Assembly: GCA_028697615.1 (NCBI GenBank)
Contig: JAQVET010000002.1
Span: forward strand, 1-27,341
DNA length: 27,341 nt
Direction: 5' to 3'
DNA from: Minisyncoccota bacterium
Lineage (GTDB): Bacteria > Patescibacteriota > Minisyncoccia > Minisyncoccales > GCA-002788555
This document shows, one piece after another, positions 1 through 7,851 of this stretch (positions are counted from its first letter, which is position 1; the number at the start of each line of letters is the position of its first letter). The translations under genes were made by a program, and so were the position numbers. Under the pieces are notes generated by a model. The model searched no databases, had not been told where the DNA came from, and worked only from the letters and a program-made list of their open reading frames with translations.

Positions 1-2
1 TT

Positions 3-161
3 AAAGAACCAGTAGCGCCATCAGTAAAATCATCAATTGATATTAAAGCAATAATTATCTATATTATTATTGCTTTAGTTGTGGGTATTTTTATTGGAAT
101 TCTTGTATGCTTTTTTCAAGAGTTTTGGGATAAAAATAAAAAACAACTTACGAGGGGATAG
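3..161 (+). CDS. C-terminal end of a membrane protein, possibly Wzz/chain-length type (partial)
   Basis: An open frame enters from the left edge and ends at TAG 159-161, giving the last 52 residues of a protein that starts outside the window. A short Pro/Ser-containing stretch is followed by one strongly hydrophobic segment of about 25 residues (Ile, Val, Gly rich), then an amphipathic FFQEFWDKNKKQ tail. A proline-containing lead into a final transmembrane helix with spaced glycines and a short cytoplasmic end is the usual C-terminus of polysaccharide co-polymerase (Wzz) proteins. Too little is present to prove this, and any tail-anchored membrane protein would look similar. Confidence 0.5.
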   Translation, partial: KEPVAPSVKSSIDIKAIIIYIIIALVVGIFIGILVCFFQEFWDKNKKQLTRG

Positions 162-300
162 TATCAATTAAAAAATTAACGAATTAAAGAATTAAAGTAT
201 TAAAGAATCACTACAATTATAAAACCATCATTTAAATTTAAGTTATTAGACTTATTAAATTTTGGCACCTTCGTAGCGTTAAATTTAGATTTTTAAAAAA

Positions 301-329
301 TTGACAAGTATAAGATTATTTGCTATATT
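301..329 (+). promoter_or_regulatory. Consensus sigma70-type promoter for khpA
   Basis: TTGACA (301-306) is separated by 17 bp from TATATT (324-329), and the -10 is preceded by TG at 321-322 (extended -10). Predicted transcription start is near 336, which gives khpA a leader of about 140 nt. The rest of 162-300 is AT-rich DNA with short iterations of the ATTAAAGAATT type and no gene that I can see. Confidence 0.75.
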
Positions 330-411
330 ATATATTAAGATAATATTGTTTTTCCTTAACGGAAGTAAAAAGGTCGAAACAAAAGTAAGAATTAATTTAT
401 AAACTGCTGGA

Positions 412-452
412 ATGAACAATGAAAATTTTGTTAAATAATTTTCATTGTTCAT
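412..452 (+). promoter_or_regulatory. Perfect 16-bp hairpin in the khpA leader
   Basis: Bases 412-427 are the exact reverse complement of 437-452, with a 9-nt loop (428-436). No T-run follows, so it is not an intrinsic terminator. It lies 25 nt upstream of the chosen khpA start (478), and an in-frame ATG at 445 falls inside its right arm. It may be an RNA-processing or protein-binding element; the function is inferred only from position. Confidence 0.6.
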
Positions 453-477
453 CTGTGCAATTAAAGAAAAGACAAGT

Positions 478-789
478 ATGGGAGAAAAATACGCTGATCA
501 AGAATTCCTCGAAAACCTTATAAAGGGACTTGTTAATCACCCTGAAGATGTAAAAGTAGAAAGAAAAGTTGATGAAATGGGAGTTTTACTTTCCTTGAAA
601 GTAAATCCTGATGATATGGGTCAGATTATTGGAAGACAGGGTTCAACTGCTCGAGCAATAAGAACATTAGTGAGAATAGTTGGGCTTAAAAATCACGCCA
701 GGGTTAATTTGAAAATTGAAGAACCAGAAGGTGGAAGACGAAGAGGTGCTTCAGAATCGAGTAGCGATTTGAAAAACCTCGAAATCTAA
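478..789 (+). CDS. khpA: KhpA/YlqC-type KH-domain RNA-binding protein
   Basis: Encodes a 103-residue single-KH protein, an RNA chaperone-like factor that in other bacteria pairs with KhpB/Jag and affects cell-wall and ribosome-related RNAs. The KH signature is complete: the N-terminal FLENLIKGLVNHPEDV segment, then PDDMGQIIGRQGSTARAIRTLV, containing the GxxG loop as GRQG. A charged tail (EGGRRRG...) extends beyond the usual length of about 80 residues. I chose ATG 478 over the in-frame ATG at 445, because family members start just before this helix and 445 lies inside a 16-bp hairpin. It has its own promoter at 301 and a terminator at 818. In many bacteria khpA lies between rpsP and trmD; here trmD follows, separated by a repeat array, and rpsP is not in the window. 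Confidence 0.9.
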   Translation: MGEKYADQEFLENLIKGLVNHPEDVKVERKVDEMGVLLSLKVNPDDMGQIIGRQGSTARAIRTLVRIVGLKNHARVNLKIEEPEGGRRRGASESSSDLKNLEI

Positions 790-817
790 ATTAGGTTTTC
801 TTTACAAAGATTATAAG

Positions 818-851
818 CCGTGCTATGATTTATATATAGCGCGGTTTTTTT
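818..851 (+). terminator. Intrinsic terminator after khpA
   Basis: A 9-bp stem (818-826 with 836-844, one G-U pair) with a 9-nt loop is followed by seven Ts (845-851). It closes the khpA transcript. Confidence 0.85.
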
Positions 852-1230
852 ATTTTACTACAAATTACAAATATACAAATTACAACGACGCTTCGCTAAT
901 GTCCTCGCTCGCTTTGCTCGCTGCGCTGACAGACGCTTCGCTAATGTCCTCGCTCGCTTTGCTCGCTGCGCTGACAGACGCTTCGCTAATGTCCTCGCTC
1001 GCTTTGCTCGCTGCGGTATGTAAATTATAAATTGGGTCAATTAAAGTAACGAATTAACGAATTGATTATAACTCAAAATTCAAATGTCAAAACCCAAAAT
1101 CACAAACCAAAACCTAAAATCTTCAAATCGTTCGAGATATTCAATTATTTAATTATTTAATCCTTTAATTTTTTAATTTTTTTAATACAACCTAATAAAT
1201 TTAAAAAATTTGTGCTTCGTAGAAATTTTT
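852..1230. other. Intergenic region khpA-trmD
   Basis: Apart from the 45-bp repeats (887-1015), this stretch holds AT-rich, low-complexity DNA. It contains iterations such as AATTAACGAATT near 1046-1062 and TTTAATTATTTAAT near 1150. I see no convincing promoter for trmD and no RNA gene. Confidence 0.6.
887..1015. repeat. Tandem array of a GC-rich 45-bp repeat (about 2.9 copies)
   Basis: Units start at 887, 932 and 977 and are identical over 45 bp; the third stops after 39 bases at 1015. Each unit contains nested short motifs (GCTCGC, CTTCGCTAA) that partly repeat inside it. At about 60% GC it stands out sharply from the surrounding DNA, which is roughly 75-80% AT. The period is divisible by three, so the minus strand reads open as a 15-residue Arg/Ala/Lys repeat, but nothing else supports a gene. 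There are no spacers, so it is not a CRISPR array. Confidence 0.9.
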
Positions 1231-1917
1231 ATGACTTTTCACATTATTACTATTTTCCCTCATATTTTTGATTCTTATTTAAAAGAAGGGATTTTATCAC
1301 GGGCACAAAAAAATAATTTAATTAAAATTAATATTTTAAATCTTAGAGATTTTACTTCAGATAAACATAAAACTGTTGATGATAAACCATTCGGTGGAGG
1401 ACCTGGTATGGTTTTAAAAGTTGAACCTATTTATAAAGCCATAGAGCAAATAAAATCTAAAAAACAAACCAAAAAAACAAAAACTATTTTACTTTCTGCT
1501 AAAGGAAAAAAATTTAATCAAAAAATGGCTTATAAATTTAGTAAACTTAGTGATCTTATTTTAATTTGTGGTCGCTATGAAGGTGTTGATGAAAGAGTGG
1601 CAAAATATATAGTTGATGAAGAAATTTCTATTGGTGATTATATTTTATCCGGGGGAGAACTTCCGGCACTGGTTATTATTGAGGCAGTTTCAAGATTAAT
1701 ACCAGGTGTGTTGGGTAATATAGAGTCAATAGAAGAAAAAAGATTTAAAGATTTACAAAATAATTTACAAATAAAGGGTGCTTATCCAGTTTATACAAGA
1801 CCAGCAGTTTTTAATCCACAACCAAATATTAAATGGAGTGTACCAAAGACCCTTATTTCTGGAGATCATAAAAAAATCGAACAATGGCGAAGACGACAAA
1901 TGAAAAACAAATCTTGA
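1231..1917 (+). CDS. trmD: tRNA (guanine37-N1)-methyltransferase TrmD
   Basis: TrmD uses S-adenosylmethionine to methylate G37, next to the anticodon, in tRNAs reading CNN codons, which prevents +1 frameshifting. The 228-residue product has the SPOUT trefoil-knot hallmarks in order: the start FHIITIFPHIF, DDKPFGGGPGMV, LLSAKGKKF, LICGRYEGVDERV, EEISIGDYILSGGELPAL and YTRPAVF. ATG 1231 places the family's FxIxTxFP start directly after Met; an upstream in-frame ATG at 1210 would add seven unrelated residues. Length is slightly under the usual 240-250, as in other reduced genomes. The TGA stop (1915-1917) overlaps the -35 hexamer of the 16S promoter, so trmD and the rRNA gene are packed with no gap. 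Confidence 0.96.
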   Translation: MTFHIITIFPHIFDSYLKEGILSRAQKNNLIKINILNLRDFTSDKHKTVDDKPFGGGPGMVLKVEPIYKAIEQIKSKKQTKKTKTILLSAKGKKFNQKMAYKFSKLSDLILICGRYEGVDERVAKYIVDEEISIGDYILSGGELPALVIIEAVSRLIPGVLGNIESIEEKRFKDLQNNLQIKGAYPVYTRPAVFNPQPNIKWSVPKTLISGDHKKIEQWRRRQMKNKS

Positions 1918-1942
1918 CAAGTTTTAAAAAATTTATTATACT
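1914..1942 (+). promoter_or_regulatory. Strong promoter of the 16S rRNA gene
   Basis: TTGACA (1914-1919), 17-bp spacer, TATACT (1937-1942). The -35 overlaps the trmD stop codon. The predicted start near 1949 leaves a leader of about 113 nt before mature 16S rRNA. Confidence 0.85.
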
Positions 1943-2026
1943 ACTCCTTAGAAAAGATTCGTAATGCGAACCGAGAGTGTTTATGTTTCATTAAGATAAG
2001 AAAATAGACAATTTATTGGATTAGTT

Positions 2027-2059
2027 CTCTACAATTAATTCGAAGGTTTGATAGTCCAA
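2027..2059 (+). other. 5' arm of the 16S rRNA processing stem
   Basis: Pairs with 3662-3694: 30 of 33 positions pair, including two G-U pairs, with mismatches only at 2030/3691, 2042/3679 and 2043/3678. This is the long precursor helix that brings the two ends of pre-16S together for RNase III-type cleavage. Confidence 0.85.
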
Positions 2060-2061
2060 TT

Positions 2062-3577
<1,516 letters not shown>

Positions 3578-3661
3578 AACAAAAATTGGTCGATAGAGAT
3601 TAAATGATTTTAATCTCTCTATAGAGTTTTATTGATTTCTCTTTTAAAAAATCAATATTCT
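3578..3661 (+). other. 3' spacer of pre-16S with two hairpins
   Basis: Between the 16S end and the 3' processing arm lie a 10-bp hairpin (3595-3604 with 3609-3618, 4-nt loop) and a 9-bp hairpin (3630-3638 with 3649-3657). Both sit inside the processing stem and are probably removed during maturation. Confidence 0.6.
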
Positions 3662-3694
3662 TTGGACTATCAAGCCTCGGAATTAGTTGTTGAG
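3662..3694 (+). other. 3' arm of the 16S rRNA processing stem
   Basis: Complement of 2027-2059 (30 of 33 positions paired). It contains a CCTC at 3675-3678, which is locked in the helix and therefore cannot act as an anti-SD. Confidence 0.85.
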
Positions 3695-3729
3695 TCCCCT
3701 CTAAAATTAGAGGGGATTTGATTTATTTT
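3695..3729 (+). terminator. Probable terminator of the 16S transcript
   Basis: A 9-bp GC-containing stem (3695-3703 with 3708-3716) with a 4-nt loop is followed by an interrupted T-rich stretch (TTTGATTTATTTT). The imperfect T-run lowers confidence, but it directly follows the processing stem. Confidence 0.6.
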
Positions 3730-3746
3730 AAAACTTTTTTTATAAT
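3718..3746 (+). promoter_or_regulatory. Promoter for tRNA-Ile
   Basis: TTGATT (3718-3723), 17-bp spacer, TATAAT (3741-3746). It overlaps the T-rich tail of the 16S terminator and would start transcription near 3753, about 40 nt before the tRNA. This implies the tRNA is expressed separately from 16S. Confidence 0.65.
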
Positions 3747-3792
3747 TATAATTAATTTAAAATATATTAGTGTAGGGTAGAAAAATAAAAAT

Positions 3793-3865
3793 GGGCGGCT
3801 AGTTCATCGGTTAGAACGCTGCTCTGATAAAGCAGAGGTGGAAGGTTCGATTCCTTCGCCGCCCA
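3793..3865 (+). tRNA. trnI: tRNA-Ile (anticodon GAT)
   Basis: A full cloverleaf can be drawn: acceptor GGGCGGC (3793-3799) with GCCGCCC (3858-3864), D stem GTTC/GAAC, anticodon stem CTGCT/AGCAG with loop CTGATAA (anticodon GAT), T stem GAAGG/CCTTC with loop TTCGATT, and discriminator A3865. CCA is not encoded (ATACCC follows), so a CCA-adding enzyme is needed. A tRNA-Ile(GAT) after 16S matches the usual rrn spacer, but here no 23S gene follows. Confidence 0.96.
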
Positions 3866-3941
3866 TACCCCAAATTTATTACAGGGTAAAGGTCAGGAGT
3901 TTGCCTGTAGAGAAACAAAGTTTTTACTACTTGGCTTGTTT

Positions 3942-3981
3942 TTAGTTAATCAAAAATAACTAACGATATTTTGATTTTTTT
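3942..3981 (+). terminator. Two overlapping hairpins ending in a T-run, between tRNA-Ile and rpsU
   Basis: AATCAAAA (3948-3955) pairs with TTTTGATT (3969-3976) and runs into seven Ts (3975-3981). An alternative 7-bp hairpin (3942-3948 with 3957-3963) overlaps it and excludes it. This may be a tRNA terminator or an attenuator ahead of rpsU. The stems are AT-rich and weak. Confidence 0.4.
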
Positions 3982-3991
3982 ATAATTATAT

Positions 3992-4015
3992 TTTTAATTT
4001 TTATAAAAATTAAAA
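3992..4015. repeat. 11-bp all-AT inverted repeat upstream of rpsU
   Basis: TTTTAATTTTT (3992-4002) and AAAAATTAAAA (4005-4015) are exact complements with a 2-nt centre, ending 10 nt before the rpsU start. In DNA of this composition it may be accidental. Confidence 0.35.
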
Positions 4016-4025
4016 TAATAAAAAT

Positions 4026-4241
4026 ATGGTAGAAATTAAAAGAAAAAAAGGAGAACCTTCAAGTAGTGTAATTCATCGATTTATTTCCCAAGTTACAAGA
4101 AGTGGCATTATACTTGAGGCAAGAAAAAAATTATTTTATACAAAACCTCTCAACAAAAGGGAAAAAAAAGAGAAGGCACTACTTAGAAAGAAAAGATCTC
4201 AAGAGATTATGAATTTTAAAAAAATAGGTAAAAATATTTAA
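4026..4241 (+). CDS. rpsU: Small ribosomal subunit protein bS21
   Basis: This 71-residue basic protein has the bS21 pattern: a short N-terminal strand (MVEIKRKKGEPSSSVIHRF), a helix containing ITRSG-type residues (VTRSGIILEARKK), the LFYTKPLNKREKKEKAL segment and a Lys/Arg-rich tail. In other bacteria bS21 sits on the 30S platform next to the anti-SD strand of 16S rRNA. Its gene here lies directly downstream of a 16S gene that lacks the anti-SD. The start has only A/T bases upstream and no SD motif. ybeY follows 5 nt after the stop, so the two are surely co-transcribed. The ybeY partner (a late 30S maturation nuclease) fits a small ribosome-assembly operon. Confidence 0.9.
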   Translation: MVEIKRKKGEPSSSVIHRFISQVTRSGIILEARKKLFYTKPLNKREKKEKALLRKKRSQEIMNFKKIGKNI

Positions 4242-4246
4242 TTTTT

Positions 4247-4717
4247 ATGGATAAAGATAATATCTGGGTTACAAATTTAACTCAAAATAAAAATTTTAAT
4301 TCCCAGATTTTTTCCTATGTTTTAGAGATTATAAAAAAAACAGAAGGTATTAATAAACCTTTAAGTATTGACGTTGCTCTTGTAGGAAAAGATAGAATTA
4401 AAACACTTAATAAATTTTATAGAGGTATAAATAAGGTAACTACAGTTTTATCTTTTAGAGATAGAGAAAATAGAAAATCATTTTTGGAATTTATAGATCA
4501 TCCAAATAACGAAAATTTTTTAGGACAGATTATTTTGTGCCCATCTTATATAAAGAAACAATCAAAAAAATTAAATAAAGATTTTAATTATCTTTTGTGT
4601 TATTATTTTATTCATGGGGTTTTACATCTTTTAGGATATGATCATAAAGACACAAAATCTACAAAAGAAATGCAAAAAAAAGAAAAAGAGATACTAAACC
4701 GACTGGCGACTAACTAA
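4247..4717 (+). CDS. ybeY: Endoribonuclease YbeY
   Basis: YbeY is a zinc-dependent endoribonuclease for 16S rRNA 3'-end maturation and 30S quality control. The 156-residue product carries the family signature HGVLHLLGYDH (H123, H127, H133), the three zinc ligands, preceded by NKVTTVLSFRD and FLGQIILCPSYI, which match the conserved 'T-D-VLSF' and 'LGDI-I' regions. The usual Asp of LGDI is Gln here. It lies 5 nt after rpsU. The association with 16S, bS21 and trmD is functionally coherent. Because the 16S tail produced by YbeY-type processing is unusual here, its cleavage site may also differ from the standard. Confidence 0.93.
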   Translation: MDKDNIWVTNLTQNKNFNSQIFSYVLEIIKKTEGINKPLSIDVALVGKDRIKTLNKFYRGINKVTTVLSFRDRENRKSFLEFIDHPNNENFLGQIILCPSYIKKQSKKLNKDFNYLLCYYFIHGVLHLLGYDHKDTKSTKEMQKKEKEILNRLATN

Positions 4718-4736
4718 TAATTCAAACTAATAATTT

Positions 4737-5780
4737 ATGTTTTATGATATTATAACTTTTGGATCTGCTACGTTGGATATTTTTTTAAAAAGTAAAGATT
4801 TTAAAATTGTTGAGACAAAAAAATTTATTACGCAAAAAGGATTAGCTGTTTCTTTGGGTTCTAAAATTCCAATTGATGAAATTGATTTTGCAACAGGTGG
4901 AGGTGGCACGAATAGCGCTGCAACATTTGCTCTTCAAAATTTTAAAGTTGCTTATTGCGGTATGCTCGGCGATGATTTTATTGGTAGGATTATTAAAGAC
5001 GAACTTCGAGATTTTAAAATTTCTAATAAGTTCTTAATGTTTTCACCAAAATATCATACAAATCTTTCAGTTATTTTGTCGATTCCTCGTAAGGAAAGAA
5101 CTATATTGGTTTACAGAGATGCTTCAGAAAGGTTAAATAAAAATGATATCCCTTGGACAAAATTAAAATCAAAATGGTTTTATTTAGCCCCTCTATCTGG
5201 GAATTTAGTAAAAGTTTTTGAGCCGATTGTAAATTTTGCCCAAAAAAATAATATAAAAGTTTTTTTAAATCCAGGTTCAACACAGCTTTCACTACCAAGA
5301 GAAAAAATAAAGAAATTATTTTCCAAAGTTGATATTCTTATTTTAAACCAAGAAGAAGCAGCCAAGGTTACAGGGGTCCATATGACAAAAGAAAAAGAAA
5401 TATTTTCCATTTTAGATGAGTGGGTTGAGGGTATAGCGATAATGACAAAGGGACCATTTGGTGTTGTGGTTTCTGATGGAAAATATCTTTATAGTTCAGG
5501 AGTATTAAAAGAGAAAAAGTTGATTGATAGAACTGGCGCAGGAGATGCTTTTGGTAGTGGTTTTTTAACTGGTTTTATTCAATGGTCTAAAAAAATTAAG
5601 CAAAAAACTGGACTAGATAGAATTGAATACGCTATTCAATATGGTTCTGCAAATGCAACCTCTTGTATTGAGAAATTTGGTGCAAAAAATGGACTTTTAG
5701 AATCGGGCGATTCTATTTTCAAATGGGGAAGATTAAAAATAAAAAAAAACAAAATTAAAAAATTAGAAAATAAAAAATAA
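4737..5780 (+). CDS. PfkB/ribokinase-family sugar kinase
   Basis: This 347-residue PfkB-family kinase phosphorylates a sugar or nucleoside with ATP. The N-terminal family signature appears as FATGGGGTNSAATFALQNF (about residues 51-69, substrate and lid region), and the C-terminal signature as DRTGAGDAFGSGFLTGF with catalytic base D270 in the GAGD anion hole. The substrate (ribose, fructose-type sugar, adenosine) cannot be told from motifs. The C-terminus ends in a Lys/Asn-rich low-complexity tail (KWGRLKIKKNKIKK...), about 25 residues beyond the core. It sits 19 nt after ybeY and 32 nt before the dksA-like gene, in the same operon-like run. With rpe further on, it could feed pentose or hexose phosphates into central metabolism. 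Confidence 0.88.
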   Translation: MFYDIITFGSATLDIFLKSKDFKIVETKKFITQKGLAVSLGSKIPIDEIDFATGGGGTNSAATFALQNFKVAYCGMLGDDFIGRIIKDELRDFKISNKFLMFSPKYHTNLSVILSIPRKERTILVYRDASERLNKNDIPWTKLKSKWFYLAPLSGNLVKVFEPIVNFAQKNNIKVFLNPGSTQLSLPREKIKKLFSKVDILILNQEEAAKVTGVHMTKEKEIFSILDEWVEGIAIMTKGPFGVVVSDGKYLYSSGVLKEKKLIDRTGAGDAFGSGFLTGFIQWSKKIKQKTGLDRIEYAIQYGSANATSCIEKFGAKNGLLESGDSIFKWGRLKIKKNKIKKLENKK

Positions 5781-5812
5781 TAAAGGTTTTTTAAAAAATA
5801 AATTAATATTAT

Positions 5813-6187
5813 ATGCAACAAAAAGAAATAGAAAAATTTAAACAAAAATTAGAAGAAAATAAAAAAGAATTAGAAAAAATGCTTAAAGAAATTGCTAAAA
5901 AAGAAGATATAACTCCTGGAGAATGGAAAACTAAATTTCCTGATTTTGGTGAACACACTCCATCACTAGATGAAAGCGTTGATGAAGTTGAAGAATATAG
6001 TCAAAATTTGGTAATTGAAAATCGTCTTGATTTTAAATTGTTGGATATTAAAAGGGCATTAGAGAAAATTAAAAGAGGCAGATATGGAACTTGCGAAAAA
6101 TGTGGAAGCGAAATTTCTATCGAAAGATTAAATATTATTCCAGAAACAAAATATTGTACAAAGTGTGCGTTAAAATTAAATAAATAA
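5813..6187 (+). CDS. DksA/TraR-family zinc-finger protein
   Basis: A 124-residue protein with a Lys/Glu-rich N-terminal helix (about residues 1-35, coiled-coil like), a middle acidic segment (DESVDEVEEYSQN), and a C-terminal four-cysteine zinc finger: C94-x2-C97 and C115-x2-C118 around ISIERLNIIPETKY. The layout is that of DksA/TraR/YteA proteins, which enter the RNA polymerase secondary channel or bind DNA. The size and the YGTCEKCG...IPxxxYC pattern match the short DksA/TraR relatives common in many bacteria. Whether it acts on RNA polymerase with ppGpp here is unknown. It lies 14 nt upstream of comM. Confidence 0.87.
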   Translation: MQQKEIEKFKQKLEENKKELEKMLKEIAKKEDITPGEWKTKFPDFGEHTPSLDESVDEVEEYSQNLVIENRLDFKLLDIKRALEKIKRGRYGTCEKCGSEISIERLNIIPETKYCTKCALKLNK

Positions 6188-6201
6188 TAATTATTGATTA
6201 T

Positions 6202-7731
6202 ATGGCTGTTAAAATTTTTTCTTCGGCTATAATGGGGTTGGATCCATTTTTAATAGAAGTTGAGGTAGATGCGAGTCCAGGACTGCCATCATTTTCAATT
6301 GTTGGACTGGGAGATAAGGCTGTTGAAGAATCTAGGGAAAGAATTAACGCGGCTTTGAAAAATAGCGATTTTAAACCACCTTCAAATTTCCCTAAAAAAA
6401 TTACAGTTAATTTAGCTCCAGCTGATATTAAAAAACAAGGTTCTGGATATGATCTTCCTATAGCCGTTGGTTTTTTAATTAGCACTTCTCAAATAAAAAA
6501 TATTGATTTTTCAGATAAAATTTTAGTAGGTGAACTTTCTTTGTCAGGTAATTTAAGAAAGTTTAATGGGGTACTGCCAATTGCTATTTTAGCCCAAAAA
6601 CTTAATAAGATTTTAATTTTACCGAAAGCAAATCAAAAAGAAGCAAATATAGTTAAGGGACTTAAATTTATTAGCGCAGATAACGTTGAAGAGCTTATAT
6701 TTAAATTAGAAAATAATAAAGGAGTAGAAGTAGGAGATGGAATGTTTGATAATATTCAAGATGGCGATTTTTCTTTTGATGTTGATTTTGCTTATATTGC
6801 TGGACAGGAAATTCAAAAAAGAGCTATGGAAGTTGCGGCAGCAGGAGGACATAATATTTTTATGTTTGGTCCACCAGGTACTGGTAAGAGTTTATTGGCA
6901 AAGGCGTTGATTTCAATATTACCATCAATGACAAGAGAAGAAATACTTGAAGTAACAAAGATTTATAGTATAGCCGGTCTTTTATCTCCCGAGTATCCCT
7001 TGATAATAAAAAGACCATTTAGAACACCTCATCATTCTGCATCAGCAGTGTCTTTAATTGGAGGTGGATCAAATTTGACTGTAGGTGAAATAAGTTTAAG
7101 TCATCGAGGTATTTTATTTTTAGATGAACTTCCTGAATTTCATCGCGATGTTTTAGAGGCGTTGCGTCAACCAATGGAGGAAGGGAAAATTACAATCGCC
7201 AGGGCGCAAGGAAAAGCAACATTTCCAGCAAGATTTACTTTAGTTGCTGCTTCTAACCCTTGCCCATGTGGATATTTTAATGATCCAGAGAGGGAATGTC
7301 GATGTACTCCATCTCAAATTGCAAAATATCAAAGAAAACTTTCGGGTCCTATAATGGATAGAATTGATATTAAAATTAATGTTCCGCGAGTTAGTTTTGA
7401 TAAACTTCAAGAAAAAAAAGTAGCAGAAGAGTCATCTAAAGTTAGAGAAAGAGTAGAAGAAGCCCGCCAAATTCAAAATGATCGTTTTAAAAACAGAGGT
7501 ATTTTTTCGAATAGTGAAATGGGTGTTAAAGAAATTGAAGAATTTTGTTTAATTGATAATATTTCTAAAAATCTTTTAAGAGAGGCAATGAAAAAGCTTT
7601 ATTTATCTGCTCGTGCATACCATAAGATTTTGAAAATTGCAAGAACTATTGCTGATTTAGAAAAGGAAGAAATAATTAAACCAAATTATATTTCAGAAGC
7701 AATAGAATATCAAAGAGAGATAGGGTACTAA
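6202..7731 (+). CDS. comM: ComM-type Mg-chelatase-like AAA+ ATPase
   Basis: A 509-residue hexameric AAA+ helicase which, in naturally competent bacteria, drives branch migration when imported single-stranded DNA recombines. The N-terminal Lon-protease-like domain (about 1-165; no proteolytic role expected) opens with the family's SSAIMGLDPFLIEVEVDASPGLPSFSIVGL pattern. Walker A GPPGTGKS is at 223-230 and Walker B ILFLDELPEF has D308/E309. The Cys-rich NPCPCGYF...CRC insertion and GPIMDRIDI sensor region follow, then a C-terminal helical Mg_chelatase_C domain. Full length suggests a working protein. Its presence in a small genome fits uptake of DNA by competence. It is the last gene of the ybeY-pfkB-dksA-comM run; 120 bp separate it from map. 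Confidence 0.95.
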   Translation: MAVKIFSSAIMGLDPFLIEVEVDASPGLPSFSIVGLGDKAVEESRERINAALKNSDFKPPSNFPKKITVNLAPADIKKQGSGYDLPIAVGFLISTSQIKNIDFSDKILVGELSLSGNLRKFNGVLPIAILAQKLNKILILPKANQKEANIVKGLKFISADNVEELIFKLENNKGVEVGDGMFDNIQDGDFSFDVDFAYIAGQEIQKRAMEVAAAGGHNIFMFGPPGTGKSLLAKALISILPSMTREEILEVTKIYSIAGLLSPEYPLIIKRPFRTPHHSASAVSLIGGGSNLTVGEISLSHRGILFLDELPEFHRDVLEALRQPMEEGKITIARAQGKATFPARFTLVAASNPCPCGYFNDPERECRCTPSQIAKYQRKLSGPIMDRIDIKINVPRVSFDKLQEKKVAEESSKVRERVEEARQIQNDRFKNRGIFSNSEMGVKEIEEFCLIDNISKNLLREAMKKLYLSARAYHKILKIARTIADLEKEEIIKPNYISEAIEYQREIGY

Positions 7732-7851
7732 TAAATTTTCGATTTACAATTTTCCCCGCTGGAAAGATCGGTCTATCTTACCATATTTATAAAATCTTAA
7801 TTAAGAAACAATAACAATTTTTCATTAAAGGCAAACAATTTTTATTTTTTT

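Noticed and set aside
445..477. Earlier khpA start at ATG 445
   Set aside because: The ATG lies in the right arm of a 16-bp hairpin and the added residues do not resemble the family's N-terminus.
887..1015. CRISPR array
   Set aside because: The repeats are directly adjacent with no unique spacers and no cas genes are near.
858..1040. 60-codon minus-strand frame encoding Arg/Ala/Lys repeats
   Set aside because: It is a by-product of a 45-bp repeat unit with no in-frame stop; no promoter or homologous fold can be seen.
1915..1917. TGA recoded to Gly, as in some CPR lineages
   Set aside because: TGA ends trmD, the large surface protein and the phosphotransferase gene at the expected family ends, and no in-frame TGA is found in conserved domains.
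3675..3678. CCTC near the 16S end as a displaced anti-SD
   Set aside because: It is in the 3' arm of the processing stem, about 100 nt beyond helix 45, and would be removed in mature rRNA.
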